Shown: positions 1 to 8,852 of the stretch, piece by piece
How the letters are laid out: each line of letters opens with the position of its first letter
Numbering within the stretch: the stretch's first letter is position 1
Origin: an uncultured Clostridia bacterium
Lineage (GTDB): Bacteria > Bacillota_A > Clostridia > TANB77 > CAG-508
NCBI GenBank assembly: GCA_947624725.1
Contig: CANQLP010000002.1
Span: forward strand, 1 to 64,000
Length of the DNA: 64,000 nt
Reading direction: 5' to 3'
Position numbers and translations under genes: made by a program
The notes under the pieces: generated by a model
Databases searched by the model: none
Told to the model about the DNA's origin: nothing
The model's input: the letters and a program-made list of their open reading frames with translations, nothing else

Positions 1-811
1 ACAGCAACAAAAACAGGAAGTGTAAAAACATCAAACAGAGCACCATATGTATCATCAACATTTAGTGTAACGGCTGTTACAACAACAACTATGACAGTAG
101 CAGGGGCAGCAAAGGATGATGATGGAGATACAATAAATTATACATTGTCATGTGGAGGTAAAACAGCATCTCAAAATACAAAAACATCAGGTACTTCTGT
201 ATCATTACAGGTTACTGGGATAGCCCAAGCAACAAAACATACTTGGACAGTTTCATATACAGACAGTCAAGGAACTGCAGGAACAAGTGCAACGGGCTCG
301 GCGACAACACTTTGTGGTGCAGCAACTTGGTGTAGTGGAACACAGACCATCACAATAAGATGTCCTTTTGCGATTGGAAGTTGTGTGGGACAATACGAGC
401 ATGGTTATTTAGCTACAGGCTATTCGACCTACACAGGGACTATACCAGCCTTCGAGAAGGGTAAAGCTTCATACTCGTATTGCATAATCTGTGGAGCAAA
501 AGCACCTGCTTACCGGTAGCTACCTCACAAGTTCAACAGGGGTCCCTTCTATGTCCCTGGGTTTATGTGAGACATGTTATCCCACTTATGAATCAATAAT
601 CAGGTCGGCTACAAATTTAAGGTGGCCAACAGGGTATGGACGCAACACCTCCACAGGCGCTAAGTGTGCTATCTGCGGATCTTATTGGCAATCACCTGGG
701 GGTTCTTACAGTATAACAGCCTCTCGTTGTGCTCACGGCAAGACATCAGGCCACTACTACTGTGCTACACATAAGAAGGACTGTGGCACAACACAAACAC
801 ACTCTGTATAA
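1..811 (+). CDS. Cys-rich extracellular protein, 5' end missing, one CGG frameshift site
   Basis: The frame is already open at base 1, so the gene starts upstream; 269 codons are visible. The first ~100 residues are Thr/Ser/Ala-rich and look like a fibronectin-III or cadherin-like beta repeat (KDDDGDT, then TWTVSYTDSQG). The rest is Cys-rich with CIIC, CETC and CAIC pairs plus late Cys/His residues, suggesting small metal-binding or disulfide-bonded modules. Read in one frame the gene stops at 519 directly after an in-frame CGG (514-516). Dropping that C (tac-c-ggt) continues the Cys-rich protein for 98 more codons to 811. Base composition is less AT-rich than in neighbouring genes. Function is unknown; a surface or phage-tail-like adhesin is a guess. 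Confidence 0.6.
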
Positions 812-846
812 TGATTTTTAGATATTATTTCTAAAGATATTCTATA

Positions 847-886
847 GAAGAATACTGAAATAGCTCAGTATTCTTCTTATTTTTAT
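847..886 (+). terminator. Rho-independent terminator
   Basis: A perfect 12-bp stem (GAAGAATACTGA at 847-858 with TCAGTATTCTTC at 865-876) has a 6-nt loop and is followed by TTATTTTT. It closes the preceding surface-protein gene. Confidence 0.85.
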
Positions 887-899
887 CTATTTTCCCAAA

Positions 900-916
900 T
901 GTCGAATTTAGTCGAA
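900..916 (+). promoter_or_regulatory. Candidate tandem Spo0A boxes
   Basis: TGTCGAA at 900-906 matches the Spo0A-box core (TGNCGAA) and AGTCGAA at 910-916 is a close second copy one helical turn away. They lie about 110 bp upstream of the -35 of the M16 peptidase pair. The motif is short, so this is a candidate only. Confidence 0.35.
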
Positions 917-929
917 TGATTTTCTTGAT

Positions 930-955
930 TGGCATTTCGCCAAAAATTCAAAAAA
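930..955 (+). repeat. Short intergenic hairpin repeat, copy 1
   Basis: TGGC-ATTTC-GCCA followed by AAAATTCAAAAAAA. A second copy with a changed but still paired stem (TTAGC-ATTTC-GCTAA) followed by the same A-rich tail lies at 36604-36632. Function is unknown. Confidence 0.4.
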
Positions 956-1015
956 ATTTACAATTTAACAATTATATCTTGCTTAAATTACCGCCCATTT
1001 TTTCTTTCAAAAGAC

Positions 1016-1045
1016 TTGTATAAATTGGGAATAATATAGTATACT
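1016..1045 (+). promoter_or_regulatory. Probable sigma-A promoter
   Basis: TTGTAT (1016-1021), an 18-bp spacer, then TATACT (1040-1045), placed 30 bp before the start of the M16 peptidase gene. Confidence 0.5.
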
Positions 1046-1074
1046 AGAGATTATAAGAAAGGACTGATAAAAAT

Positions 1075-2353
1075 ATGGGAGATAATGTAAAAGAACTAAA
1101 GCAAGGAATAACTTTGCACACAATTAATACAGACAAATTTAAAACTGACTTAATTGCTGTGTTTTTAACAACAAAAATTACAAAAGAAGATGTAACAAAA
1201 AATGCAATAATACCAATGGTACTAAAAAAGGGAAGCAATAGTTTAGAAGATGAGTTAAAGATAAATAGAAAACTCGAAGAAATGTATGGGGCAGCATTTG
1301 ACTGTGGTATTGATAAAACTGGAGATAATCAAGTACTAAAATTTTATTTAGAGATGATAGATGAAAAATATTTGCCTCAGAAAGAGAATTTATTATCAGA
1401 AGGGATAAACTCTTTATTCGAATTAGTTTTTGACCCTAAAACAGAAAATAACGCGTTTAAAGAGGATTATGTAAGAACTAGTAAAGAAAAATTAAAAATA
1501 CTAATAGAAGGTAAAAAAGATAACAAAGCACAATATGCAAGCTTAAGATGTCAAGAGGAAATGTATAAAGGTACACCTTTTGGGTTATTCAAATATGGAT
1601 ATATAGAAGATATAGATGGAATAAATGAAAAAAATCTATATGAACATTATAAAAAATTAATTTCTGAATGTAAAATAGACATATTTGTATCTGGTGATGT
1701 AGATGAAGAGAAAATAAAGGAATATGTCTTTGAAAATAAATATATAAAAGAACTAACAGAAAGAGAGCCGGTATATAATAGGAAAAATTTACAATTTGAA
1801 AAGCATAATGAAAGAGAAATTATTGAAAAATTAGATGTAACGCAAGGAAATCTAGTTTTAGGATTAACTATTGATGAATCAAACAAAGAAGAAAAATATA
1901 CAGCAATAGTATATAATGCAATACTTGGAGGCTCTGCAACATCAAAGATGTTTCAAATTGTTAGAGAAAAACATAGCTTGGCATATACTGCTTCATCAAA
2001 TTATTTAAGACATAAAAATTCAATATTTATAAAATGTGGAATTGAAATAGATAATTATGAAAAAACCTTAAATCTTATAAAAGAACAAATAGAAGATATG
2101 AAATCTGGTAACTTTACAGATGAAGATATAGAAAATGCAAAAGTACGGTGTTATCTCAGTTATAAAGATGATTCCAGAAGAGCAAGATACAGAAATAACA
2201 TATTATTTTGGTCAGACAGTTGCTGAAAATAAGATGTCATTTGATGAATATGAAGAAAATGTAAAGAAAGTTACAAAAGAGAGAATTATGGATTTTGGCA
2301 AAAAGGTAAGCATTGATACTATATATTTTTTAAGAAACGAGGATAACAAATAA
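1075..2353 (+). CDS. M16-family peptidase-like protein (YfmF type), one CGG site
   Basis: This is a 425-residue insulinase-family (M16) protein after frame correction. It lacks the zinc motif HxxEH, as expected for the non-catalytic partner of a pair like Bacillus YfmF/YmfH. The ATG at 1075 follows an AAGAAAGGA ribosome site. The plain frame stops at 2226; an in-frame CGG at 2146 read as c-GGT (gta-Gly-gtt) carries it into the second part, ending at 2353 and overlapping the ATG of the next M16 gene by one base. The restored C-terminal part (PEEQDTEITYYFGQ) is typical M16 sequence. The overlap with its partner suggests translational coupling and a heterodimer. The substrate is unknown. Confidence 0.85.
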
Positions 2354-3615
2354 TGAAAGAGATTAAAAATAATAATGTAAAAGAAAGCGTATTTATAGAA
2401 AAGCTAGAAAATGGTTTAACAGTAATGGTTATTCCAAGAAAGAATGTTAGAAAAAAATATATAATTTTTGGAACAAATTTTGGTTCAAATGATAATAAAT
2501 TTATACTTCCAAATGAAAAAGAAACAAAAAGTGTTCCAGACGGAATTGCCCATTTTTTGGAGCACAAAATGTTTGAACAAAAATCTGGAGTAAATAGTCT
2601 AGATACATTAACTGCAATGGGAGTAAATGCAAATGCATACACAACAAATGACCATACGGCCTATTTATACGAAGCAACTGACAACTTTTATGAAGCATTA
2701 GATGAATTTATGGATTATGTACAAAATCCATATTATACAGATGAAAATGTCGAAAAAGAAAAAGGGATAATTGCCCAAGAGATAAATATGTATGAAGATT
2801 ATCCAGAATGGCAAGTGTACTTAAATGCAATAAAATGTATGTATAAAAATTTACCAGTAAGACTTGATATTGCAGGATCAGTAGAGTCTATACAAAAAAT
2901 TACAAAGGAAATGCTCTATACCTGCTATGACAATTTCTATATTCCAAATAATATGGCAATTGCCATATGTGGAGATTTTGCTCCAGAAGAAATATTAAAC
3001 GAAATAAAGAAAAGAGTTGTAAAAAAAGAGCATAAAGAAATCCCAACAAGAGTTTATCCTGATGAACCAGATGAAATAAATGAAAAAGAGAAAGTAGTGC
3101 GAATGAACCTAAGCAATCCTTTATTTGCAATAGGATTTAAGGATAAAATGTCTGATGATATGGTAAAAAGACATATTGCTGTTCAAGTTATTTTAAATAC
3201 ACTTTTTGGAAAGAGTTCTAATGTATACAAAGAGCTTACTGATGAAAATCTTTTACTTACTACTTTGGATTTAGAATATGAATTTTCAAAAAATTATGCA
3301 CATGCATTAATAATGGGAACTTCTAGAAAACCAAAAGAAGTCATAAAAAGACTAAATGAAGTTTTAGAAGAAGCAAGAAAATCAGGCTTAAATGAAGAAG
3401 ATTTTTCAAGAAATAAAAAGAAGCTATATGGTGATTATGTTTCAGAATATAATAGTGTAGAAGAAACTGCTAGAATATTTTTGACAGACTATTTTAAAGG
3501 AATAGACAGCTTTGATTATTTCACAAAATATGAAGAAATTACAAAAGAATATGCAGAAAAAATTTTGAGAGAAATTTTTGTAGAAGAAAAAGAAGTTATA
3601 TCAATTGTAGAGTAA
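2353..3615 (+). CDS. M16-family zinc metallopeptidase (YmfH type)
   Basis: A 420-residue member of the insulinase/M16 family. The zinc and catalytic motif HFLEH (HxxEH) is at about residues 68-72, and the downstream glutamate region (EKGIIAQEINMYED) is present near residues 136-150. It is the active partner of the preceding HxxEH-less gene, whose stop overlaps this start. It has no in-phase CGG; the CGGs at 2540 (gac gga) and 2656 (acg gcc) are out of phase and the frame is intact. The role by family is processing of peptides or secreted proteins; the actual target is unknown. Confidence 0.9.
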   Translation: MKEIKNNNVKESVFIEKLENGLTVMVIPRKNVRKKYIIFGTNFGSNDNKFILPNEKETKSVPDGIAHFLEHKMFEQKSGVNSLDTLTAMGVNANAYTTNDHTAYLYEATDNFYEALDEFMDYVQNPYYTDENVEKEKGIIAQEINMYEDYPEWQVYLNAIKCMYKNLPVRLDIAGSVESIQKITKEMLYTCYDNFYIPNNMAIAICGDFAPEEILNEIKKRVVKKEHKEIPTRVYPDEPDEINEKEKVVRMNLSNPLFAIGFKDKMSDDMVKRHIAVQVILNTLFGKSSNVYKELTDENLLLTTLDLEYEFSKNYAHALIMGTSRKPKEVIKRLNEVLEEARKSGLNEEDFSRNKKKLYGDYVSEYNSVEETARIFLTDYFKGIDSFDYFTKYEEITKEYAEKILREIFVEEKEVISIVE

Positions 3616-3673
3616 AAAATATTAATAAACTATTACAGCATCATGACATTCAGGTTACAAAGAAAATAAAAAA

Positions 3674-3690
3674 TGTCGAATTTTGTCTGA
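3674..3690 (+). promoter_or_regulatory. Candidate Spo0A boxes upstream of the Spo0E-like gene
   Basis: TGTCGAA at 3674-3680 is followed 10 bp later by the weaker TGTCTGA (3684-3690), the same spacing as the pair at 900-916. It lies about 100 bp upstream of the promoter of a Spo0E-family gene, which would make biological sense. It is a short motif and unproven. Confidence 0.35.
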
Positions 3691-3769
3691 AAAATATAGA
3701 CGCAGGTAAAAAACCTACAAAAAAGCCGAAATTTGGCTAACGAAAAACTTTGAATACCTAAAAAATTTA

Positions 3770-3798
3770 TTGACTTAAGCATTTTTTTGTGATATTTT
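3770..3798 (+). promoter_or_regulatory. Probable sigma-A promoter for the Spo0E-like gene
   Basis: TTGACT (3770-3775), a 17-bp spacer, then TATTTT (3793-3798), about 40 bp upstream of the start codon, with an AGGAGG ribosome site in between. Confidence 0.5.
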
Positions 3799-3841
3799 AT
3801 CATTAATGAATAAATCAAAGTAGAAATAGGAGGAAATATAT

Positions 3842-3988
3842 ATGTTAAATGATGAAATACGTAAAAAAAGAGAAGAACTTAATAAGAGCATCGAGGAAAA
3901 CAAGGATTATGAGTATATTTACAAAATTAGCGTAGAATTAGATGAGTTAATTGCAAAGTATTATAAAGAAGCAAAATGCACAGCTTAA
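3842..3988 (+). CDS. Spo0E-like small protein
   Basis: A 48-residue protein starting at ATG 3842 behind a strong AGGAGG. It has the two-helix layout of Spo0E-family aspartyl-phosphate phosphatases with the signature SxxLD (SVELDELI, about residues 29-36). Members of this family remove phosphate from Spo0A and hold back sporulation. The candidate Spo0A boxes upstream would fit feedback control. It ends in CTA; no CGG codon is present. Confidence 0.75.
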   Translation: MLNDEIRKKREELNKSIEENKDYEYIYKISVELDELIAKYYKEAKCTA

Positions 3989-4052
3989 TTAATCTAAAAA
4001 AGAAACAATAACATATATAGAAATATAAATTGTAATGGAGAGATAAAAATAA

Positions 4053-4445
4053 ATGGAATTAAAAGAAGCAATAAAAATCGCAAAAGATGTAAGAAAAAAT
4101 GCATGTTCAAGTGAATATGCAGTAGGAGCGTGTCTTGTTTCTAAATCAGGAAAGGCATATTCTGGATGCAATATTGAAAACTTTGGGATTCAAAGTATTT
4201 GTGCAGAACGCACAGCATTTGTAAAAGCATTATCTGAAGGAGAAAGAGAATTTAGTTATATAGTGGTTGTAGGAGCACCGAATGGAAAAGACGAGTTAGA
4301 AGAATGTTTGCCTTGTGGATATTGCAGACAATTTATGAGAAATTATGTAGATGATAATTTTAAAATATATGCATGCTATGGCAAAGATGACCAAATAGAT
4401 GAGTATACAATAAATGACTTGTTACCACATGCATTTACATTGTAA
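4053..4445 (+). CDS. cdd: Cytidine deaminase
   Basis: A 130-residue protein, the usual size of tetrameric cytidine deaminases, which convert (deoxy)cytidine to (deoxy)uridine in pyrimidine salvage. The zinc and proton-shuttle motif CAER is at about residues 51-54 and PCGYC, with two more zinc cysteines, at about 87-91. The N-terminal substrate region (YAVGACL) is also present. The gene is followed by a strong bidirectional terminator shared with the convergent mecA-like gene. No in-phase CGG. Confidence 0.92.
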   Translation: MELKEAIKIAKDVRKNACSSEYAVGACLVSKSGKAYSGCNIENFGIQSICAERTAFVKALSEGEREFSYIVVVGAPNGKDELEECLPCGYCRQFMRNYVDDNFKIYACYGKDDQIDEYTINDLLPHAFTL

Positions 4446-4464
4446 TTGCAAAAAACAATAAAGT

Positions 4465-4510
4465 AACCCCCAATTGTTAAACTTTTGTCTAACAATTGGG
4501 GGTTTGTTTT
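4465..4510. terminator. Bidirectional terminator between cdd and the mecA-like gene
   Basis: A 15-bp perfect stem (AACCCCCAATTGTTA at 4465-4479 with TAACAATTGGGGGTT at 4490-4504), a 10-nt loop, T-rich on the plus side and A-rich (T-rich in the other sense) on the minus side. The uncorrected frame of the mecA-like gene would run into this stem; the corrected frame stops at 4509, just before it. Confidence 0.9.
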
Positions 4511-5164
4511 ATACAAAATATTCTATACCGAGTAGTTATTGCATTAGTTTTTATAATAGGTTTTCCGTATTCTATAATTTTTCTTTCGAAAAGTTCAGAG
4601 TTATTTACAAAATGAGCAAATTCAGTAATATTTGGACATATAAATTTTATTACATTAGATGCCAAATCAATATTAGTAAATATTAGGTAATATGAATTAT
4701 TGTACTCATAAAGTATAGATTTTTTAGAAAGTTCTGCAATTTCTTTTTTGTAAGAGCTTTTCTGTATAAGTGTGCAAAAATTACAAAAATCATCAAAATT
4801 ATCAAAGCAATAAATAGTTTTTTTCTGATTGAATGTAGTCTTTTTTCTTTTAATATGTAAAGATTTTCTAGGAGAAGGTACTAGTTTTTTAGGGCTATTT
4901 GTAGTTGTCTCTTCATTTTTCTCAAATTTTGTAATCGTCAAAACAAATCTTCCGATCCTTTAAAGCTAGAGCTTCTATCATTATCCTACAATTATCTGTA
5001 ACAAATCCAACTTCTTTTTCGGCAGTATCTAGCATATCTAAAAAGATACTTTGAGATTCTATTGAATTTGTCAAGAAAATATCAGAATCAATATCCCTTT
5101 CTTTTAAATCATCTAAATTTAAGATAATTCGTATCTTATTTTCATTTAACTTTTCAATTTTCAT
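4509..5164 (-). CDS. mecA: MecA-like adaptor protein, two CGG sites
   Basis: A 217-residue protein after correction, matching the MecA adaptor family that delivers substrates to ClpC/ClpP. The N-terminus (KIEKLNENKIRIILNLDDL) is typical; a charged linker and a C-terminal alpha/beta domain (YCFDNFDDFCNFC) follow. It runs on the minus strand from 5164. The first CGG (4954-4952; gat-c-GGA) joins the N-terminal domain to the linker, giving ALKDGRFVLTITKFE. The second (4530-4528; act-c-GGT) ends the protein six codons later at 4509. Without it the frame would read through the terminator stem. Both sites are CGG on the sense (minus) strand, so the signal follows the gene and not the sequenced strand. 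Confidence 0.8.
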
Positions 5165-5359
5165 AAATAAAAATATCTCGCTTTCTTAATTAAAATGTTA
5201 TATATATATTATACTATATATCTTATAAAAAGGGAATAAGTAAATAGTGGAAAAAAGTAATAATTTTTCCTCAAAGCTACTTGAAAAATATTTATTTGCA
5301 ATATATAATATATACGATATAAATATTTACGGAAAAAAGAAGTAGGAGGAACAAAAGAT

Positions 5360-5618
5360 ATGGCAACTAGAGATAAAAATATATGGATACTTATGCTATT
5401 TCTATTTGCAGGTATAGTAGTAGGAGGGCTAATTGGAGAATTTGCATCAGGAATAGATTTTTTGTGGTGGCTTCGGTTATGGCAAAGAATTTGGACTAAG
5501 CAATCCAATTGTACTAGACTTAAGCATTATTTCAATAACATTTGGAATACAATTTAAAATAAATATTGCAAGTATTATAGGAATTGGAATAGCATTATTT
5601 ATATATAGAAAAACATAG
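5360..5618 (+). CDS. DUF4321-like small membrane protein, one CGG site
   Basis: An 85-residue protein after correction with a hydrophobic N-terminal helix (IWILMLFLFAGIVVGGLIG) and a C-terminal membrane segment. The layout matches the small DUF4321 proteins often found beside mre genes in clostridia. The ATG at 5360 follows AGGAGG. The plain frame stops at 5557; the in-frame CGG at 5474 (ctt-c-GGT) gives WLGYGKEFGL and continues to 5618. The same local string CTTCGGT occurs at 23261 in another codon phase without any break. Function is unknown. Confidence 0.75.
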
Positions 5619-5677
5619 AATTGATTATTATATTTGGGGGCAAATTTCATATTAGGAAAGGACAAGTGGTAAGATAA

Positions 5678-6379
5678 ATGACACTTAAAATGAAAGAACT
5701 CCCATCATCAGAAAGACCATATGAAAAATTAGAAATATATGGTGCAAAAAAGTTATCAAATTCAGAATTGTTGGCAATAATAATAAAAACTGGCACGAAG
5801 GATGAAACAGCATTATCCCTCGCACAAAAAGTATTGAGCTTAAATAATAATACAGATAGCAACAATTTGAATTTTTTACAAAATATTGGAATAAAAGAAT
5901 TATGCAAAATAAAAGGAATAGGTAAAATAAAAGCAATACAGATACTTGCAACTGTTGAGCTTGCGAAAAGAATACATATGCCTTTAGATGTTCAAAATAT
6001 AAAGATAAATAACTCACAAGATGTAGCAGATTTACTAATGAATGAATTAAAATACGAGAAACGAGAAATTGCAAAAGTAATTCTTCTAAACACTAAAAAT
6101 GTGATACAAAAAATAATTGATATATCATTTGGAGGAACAAATTTTGCAATGCTAGAGCCAAAAGATGTATTATATGAGGCAATAAAGGAAGAAATGCCCA
6201 AAATAATAATTGTACATAACCATCCAAGTGGTAATCCAATGCCAAGCAATGAAGATATTGTAGTTACAAGAAGACTAATAAGTGCATCTAAATTACTTGG
6301 AGTTCAATTATTAGATCATATAATTATCGCAAAAGAACGGATGCCAAAGTATTATGAAATTTATATAGAAACTACATAA
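5678..6379 (+). CDS. radC: RadC-family DNA repair/JAB-like protein
   Basis: 233 residues. It has an N-terminal helix-hairpin-helix region (IKGIGKIKA, about 80-88) and the C-terminal MPN/JAB domain with the metal motif HNHPSGNPMPSNED (about 180-193). The cellular role of RadC is uncertain, although the family was named for repair. It precedes mreB as in many Firmicutes. An in-frame CGG at 6338 lies 15 codons before the stop. Here the plain frame (ERMPKYYEIYIE) looks at least as natural as the shifted frame (EGCQSIMKFI then stop), so this is the one native gene where CGG may be read without a shift, or where both tails are tolerated. Confidence 0.88.
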   Translation: MTLKMKELPSSERPYEKLEIYGAKKLSNSELLAIIIKTGTKDETALSLAQKVLSLNNNTDSNNLNFLQNIGIKELCKIKGIGKIKAIQILATVELAKRIHMPLDVQNIKINNSQDVADLLMNELKYEKREIAKVILLNTKNVIQKIIDISFGGTNFAMLEPKDVLYEAIKEEMPKIIIVHNHPSGNPMPSNEDIVVTRRLISASKLLGVQLLDHIIIAKERMPKYYEIYIETT

Positions 6380-6405
6380 TATACATGGAAAGGAATGATA
6401 TTAAT

Positions 6406-7437
6406 ATGGGCTTTTTTAATTTTGGTTCAAAAGATATTGGAATAGATTTGGGAACTGCAAATATACTTGTAACATTAAAAGGTAAAGGTATAGTATTGGT
6501 TGAGCCATCAGTAGTTGCAATCGATAGAAAAACAGGAGAGATTGTTGCAACAGGGGATGATGCAAAGGAAATGCTAGGACGCACTCCTGAACAAATAAAA
6601 GCAGTAAGACCTTTAAAAGATGGTGTTATTGCAGATTTTACTGCAACAAGATTAATGCTTAAAAATCTAATAGAAAAAATATCTGCAAGATATAATATAG
6701 GAAAACCGAGAGTAGTAGTAGGTGTGCCTTCTGGTATTACGGAAGTAGAGGAAAGAGCCGTTGAAGAGTCAGTTATGCATGCAGGTGCAAAAGAGGTATA
6801 TTTAATGGAAGAACCTATGGCAGCGGCAATTGGAGCAGGATTAGATGTTGCAGAACCTAGTGGAAATATAATAGTTGACATTGGTGGAGGTACAACTGAA
6901 GTTGCAGTTATCTCACTTGGAGGAATTGTAATTAGTAATTCTTTAAGAATTGCTGGAGATGAATTAGACGAAGATATAGTAAGTTATATAAAGAAAAAAT
7001 ATAATACAGCAATTGGCGAAACTATGGCAGAGGAAATAAAAAAAGAGATTGGCTGTGCAATGCCACTTATGACAGAAAAGAGTATGGAGATAAGAGGAAG
7101 AGACTTAAGTACAGGACTTCCAAAAAATATAGAGATAAACTCAACAGAAATGCAAGAAGCTATGGAAGAATCTATAAATGATATAATAGATATTATAAAA
7201 GCAACACTAGAAAAAACGCCTCCAGAACTTTCATCTGATATAATGGAAAAAGGTATTATTTTAGCAGGAGGAGGAGCACTGATTGAAAATATTGACAAAT
7301 TAGTTAGTGAAAGAACTGGTATGCCAGTATTTATCGCAGAAAATCCACTTGAATGTGTTGTAAAAGGTACAGAAAGAACATTAGAAGATTTAGAAAAATT
7401 GAAAACGGTATTAATAAATGCTAGAAAAATGAGATAA
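6406..7437 (+). CDS. mreB: Rod-shape-determining actin homologue MreB
   Basis: 343 residues from the ATG at 6406, chosen because GGAAAGGA lies 11 bp upstream; an in-frame ATG at 6385 would remove that ribosome site. It has actin-fold nucleotide motifs: GIDLGTANI near the N-terminus, DIGGGTTEVAV near the middle and AGGGALIENID near residue 290. It polymerises at the membrane and guides the lateral-wall machinery made by the next genes (mreC, mreD, mrdA). There is no in-phase CGG although glycine is abundant, unlike its neighbours mreC and mrdA. Confidence 0.95.
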   Translation: MGFFNFGSKDIGIDLGTANILVTLKGKGIVLVEPSVVAIDRKTGEIVATGDDAKEMLGRTPEQIKAVRPLKDGVIADFTATRLMLKNLIEKISARYNIGKPRVVVGVPSGITEVEERAVEESVMHAGAKEVYLMEEPMAAAIGAGLDVAEPSGNIIVDIGGGTTEVAVISLGGIVISNSLRIAGDELDEDIVSYIKKKYNTAIGETMAEEIKKEIGCAMPLMTEKSMEIRGRDLSTGLPKNIEINSTEMQEAMEESINDIIDIIKATLEKTPPELSSDIMEKGIILAGGGALIENIDKLVSERTGMPVFIAENPLECVVKGTERTLEDLEKLKTVLINARKMR

Positions 7438-7460
7438 AGTAGAAAGGAAGCAAAGGGTAA

Positions 7461-8273
7461 GTGTTTAGGAAGAAAACAGGAATTATAGGAATAATTATAA
7501 CTGCCATAATATTGATTCTTTTAGTTTTTTTATCAAATGTAAAGACAGGCAGTTTGTCATACATAGAAAATGTACTCTCAAGCATCATAATGCCTATTCA
7601 AGACCGGATATACTTACCTAAAAAATAAGATTTCAGGCAATACAAATTTCTTTTCAGATATGGATAGTTTGAAAGCTGAAAATGAAAAATTAAGAGAAGA
7701 AAATGATAAACTTGCACAAAGTTTAAGAGAATTAGAAGTAATAAAAGCAGAAAATCGGTACATTAAAAGAATATTTAGCTCTTACAGAGAAATATACAGA
7801 TTATAAAACGATTCCAGCTTACATTATAAGCAAAGATATAAGTAATTATAGCAGTACATTTATAGTAAATGTTGGAAGAAAAGATGGTATAGAAGAAAAT
7901 ATGACAGTAATTGCAAATGAAGGACTTGTTGGATATGTAATCTCTGTTACAGATTCTACTTCAAAAGTACAAACAATTATAGATTCTTCAAGTTCTGTAA
8001 CTGCAAATTTACTAAATTCAGATAGCAGTATTATTTGCAAAGGAAGTTTAAATGATAAAATGCTTAGAGCTACATATATTCCAACAGACGCAGATATTTC
8101 AGAGGAGGATGAGATTCAAACTTCTGGAATGGGTGGAATATATCCTAAAGGAATTGTTATTCGGAAAGATAAATAAAATAGAAGAAACTATGAATATACT
8201 TGATAGATATGCATGGATTAAGCCAAATGTTGATTTTGATAAGGTACAAACTGTTTTAATAATTACTAACTAG
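7461..8273 (+). CDS. mreC: Rod-shape-determining protein MreC, three CGG sites
   Basis: 269 residues after correction. The GTG start at 7461 has AAGGAAG upstream. It has one N-terminal membrane helix (residues ~7-28), then a coiled coil (LKAENEKLREENDKLAQ) and the beta-rich periplasm-type domain (VNVGRKDGIEENMTV, QTSGMGGIYPKGI). Read plainly, only fragments exist. CGG at 7605 (gac-c-GGA gives QDGYTYLKNK), 7756 (aat-c-GGT gives ENGTLKEYLAL) and 8162 (att-c-GGA gives GIVIGKINK) join three frames into one standard MreC ending at 8273. MreC bridges MreB, MreD and PBP2. It sits in the order mreB-mreC-mreD-mrdA with short gaps. Confidence 0.92.
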
Positions 8274-8289
8274 GAAAGGATTAATTATA

Positions 8290-8823
8290 GTGAAAAAAGC
8301 AATATCAGTTGTTATATTATTTTTATCATTTATAATAATATATTTTTTGCAATTAGATTTTTTCTCTTGGTTTACAATAGCTGGAGTGAAGCCTAATATA
8401 TTTGTGATTTTAGTATTATTTATAGGACTTTATGCAGGAAGAAGAATGGGTACAATATTTGGAGTTATATTTGGACTAATAATTGACTTAATAGGAAGCA
8501 CAGTATTTGGAGCATCAAGCGTGGCACTTGGAGTTTTAGGCTTTATGGGTGGATATCTTGAAAAAAATTTATCAAAAGATAGCAAGATTACTGTAATGAT
8601 ATTAGTCGCAATAGGAACAATAAGCTATGAAACATTTATATATTTATATAGAGCAATGATATATTCATCAAACATAGAAATACTTTTATTTATAAGAATA
8701 TTAGCGATAGAGGTTTTATTTAATACACTACTTACAATAATTATATATCCACTAATGCAAAAGCTAGGATATATATTAGAAAATATTTTCAAAAGAGAGC
8801 AGATTTTAACTAGGTATTTTTAA
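8290..8823 (+). CDS. mreD: Rod-shape-determining protein MreD
   Basis: 177 residues with GTG start at 8290, 17 bp after mreC and preceded by AGGAAAGGA. It has five to six hydrophobic segments, an early GVKPNIFVILVLFIGLYAG and GAS/FGAS turns typical of MreD. It is an integral membrane partner of MreC. No in-phase CGG. Confidence 0.88.
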   Translation: MKKAISVVILFLSFIIIYFLQLDFFSWFTIAGVKPNIFVILVLFIGLYAGRRMGTIFGVIFGLIIDLIGSTVFGASSVALGVLGFMGGYLEKNLSKDSKITVMILVAIGTISYETFIYLYRAMIYSSNIEILLFIRILAIEVLFNTLLTIIIYPLMQKLGYILENIFKREQILTRYF

Positions 8824-8852
8824 ATTATGTATGAAGTAGGAAGGATAGAAAT

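Noticed and set aside
5330..5332. CGG upstream of the DUF4321 gene as a frameshift site
   Set aside because: It lies in the untranslated region before the start codon; likewise CGG at about 12628, 42666, 42709 and 45361 is non-coding.
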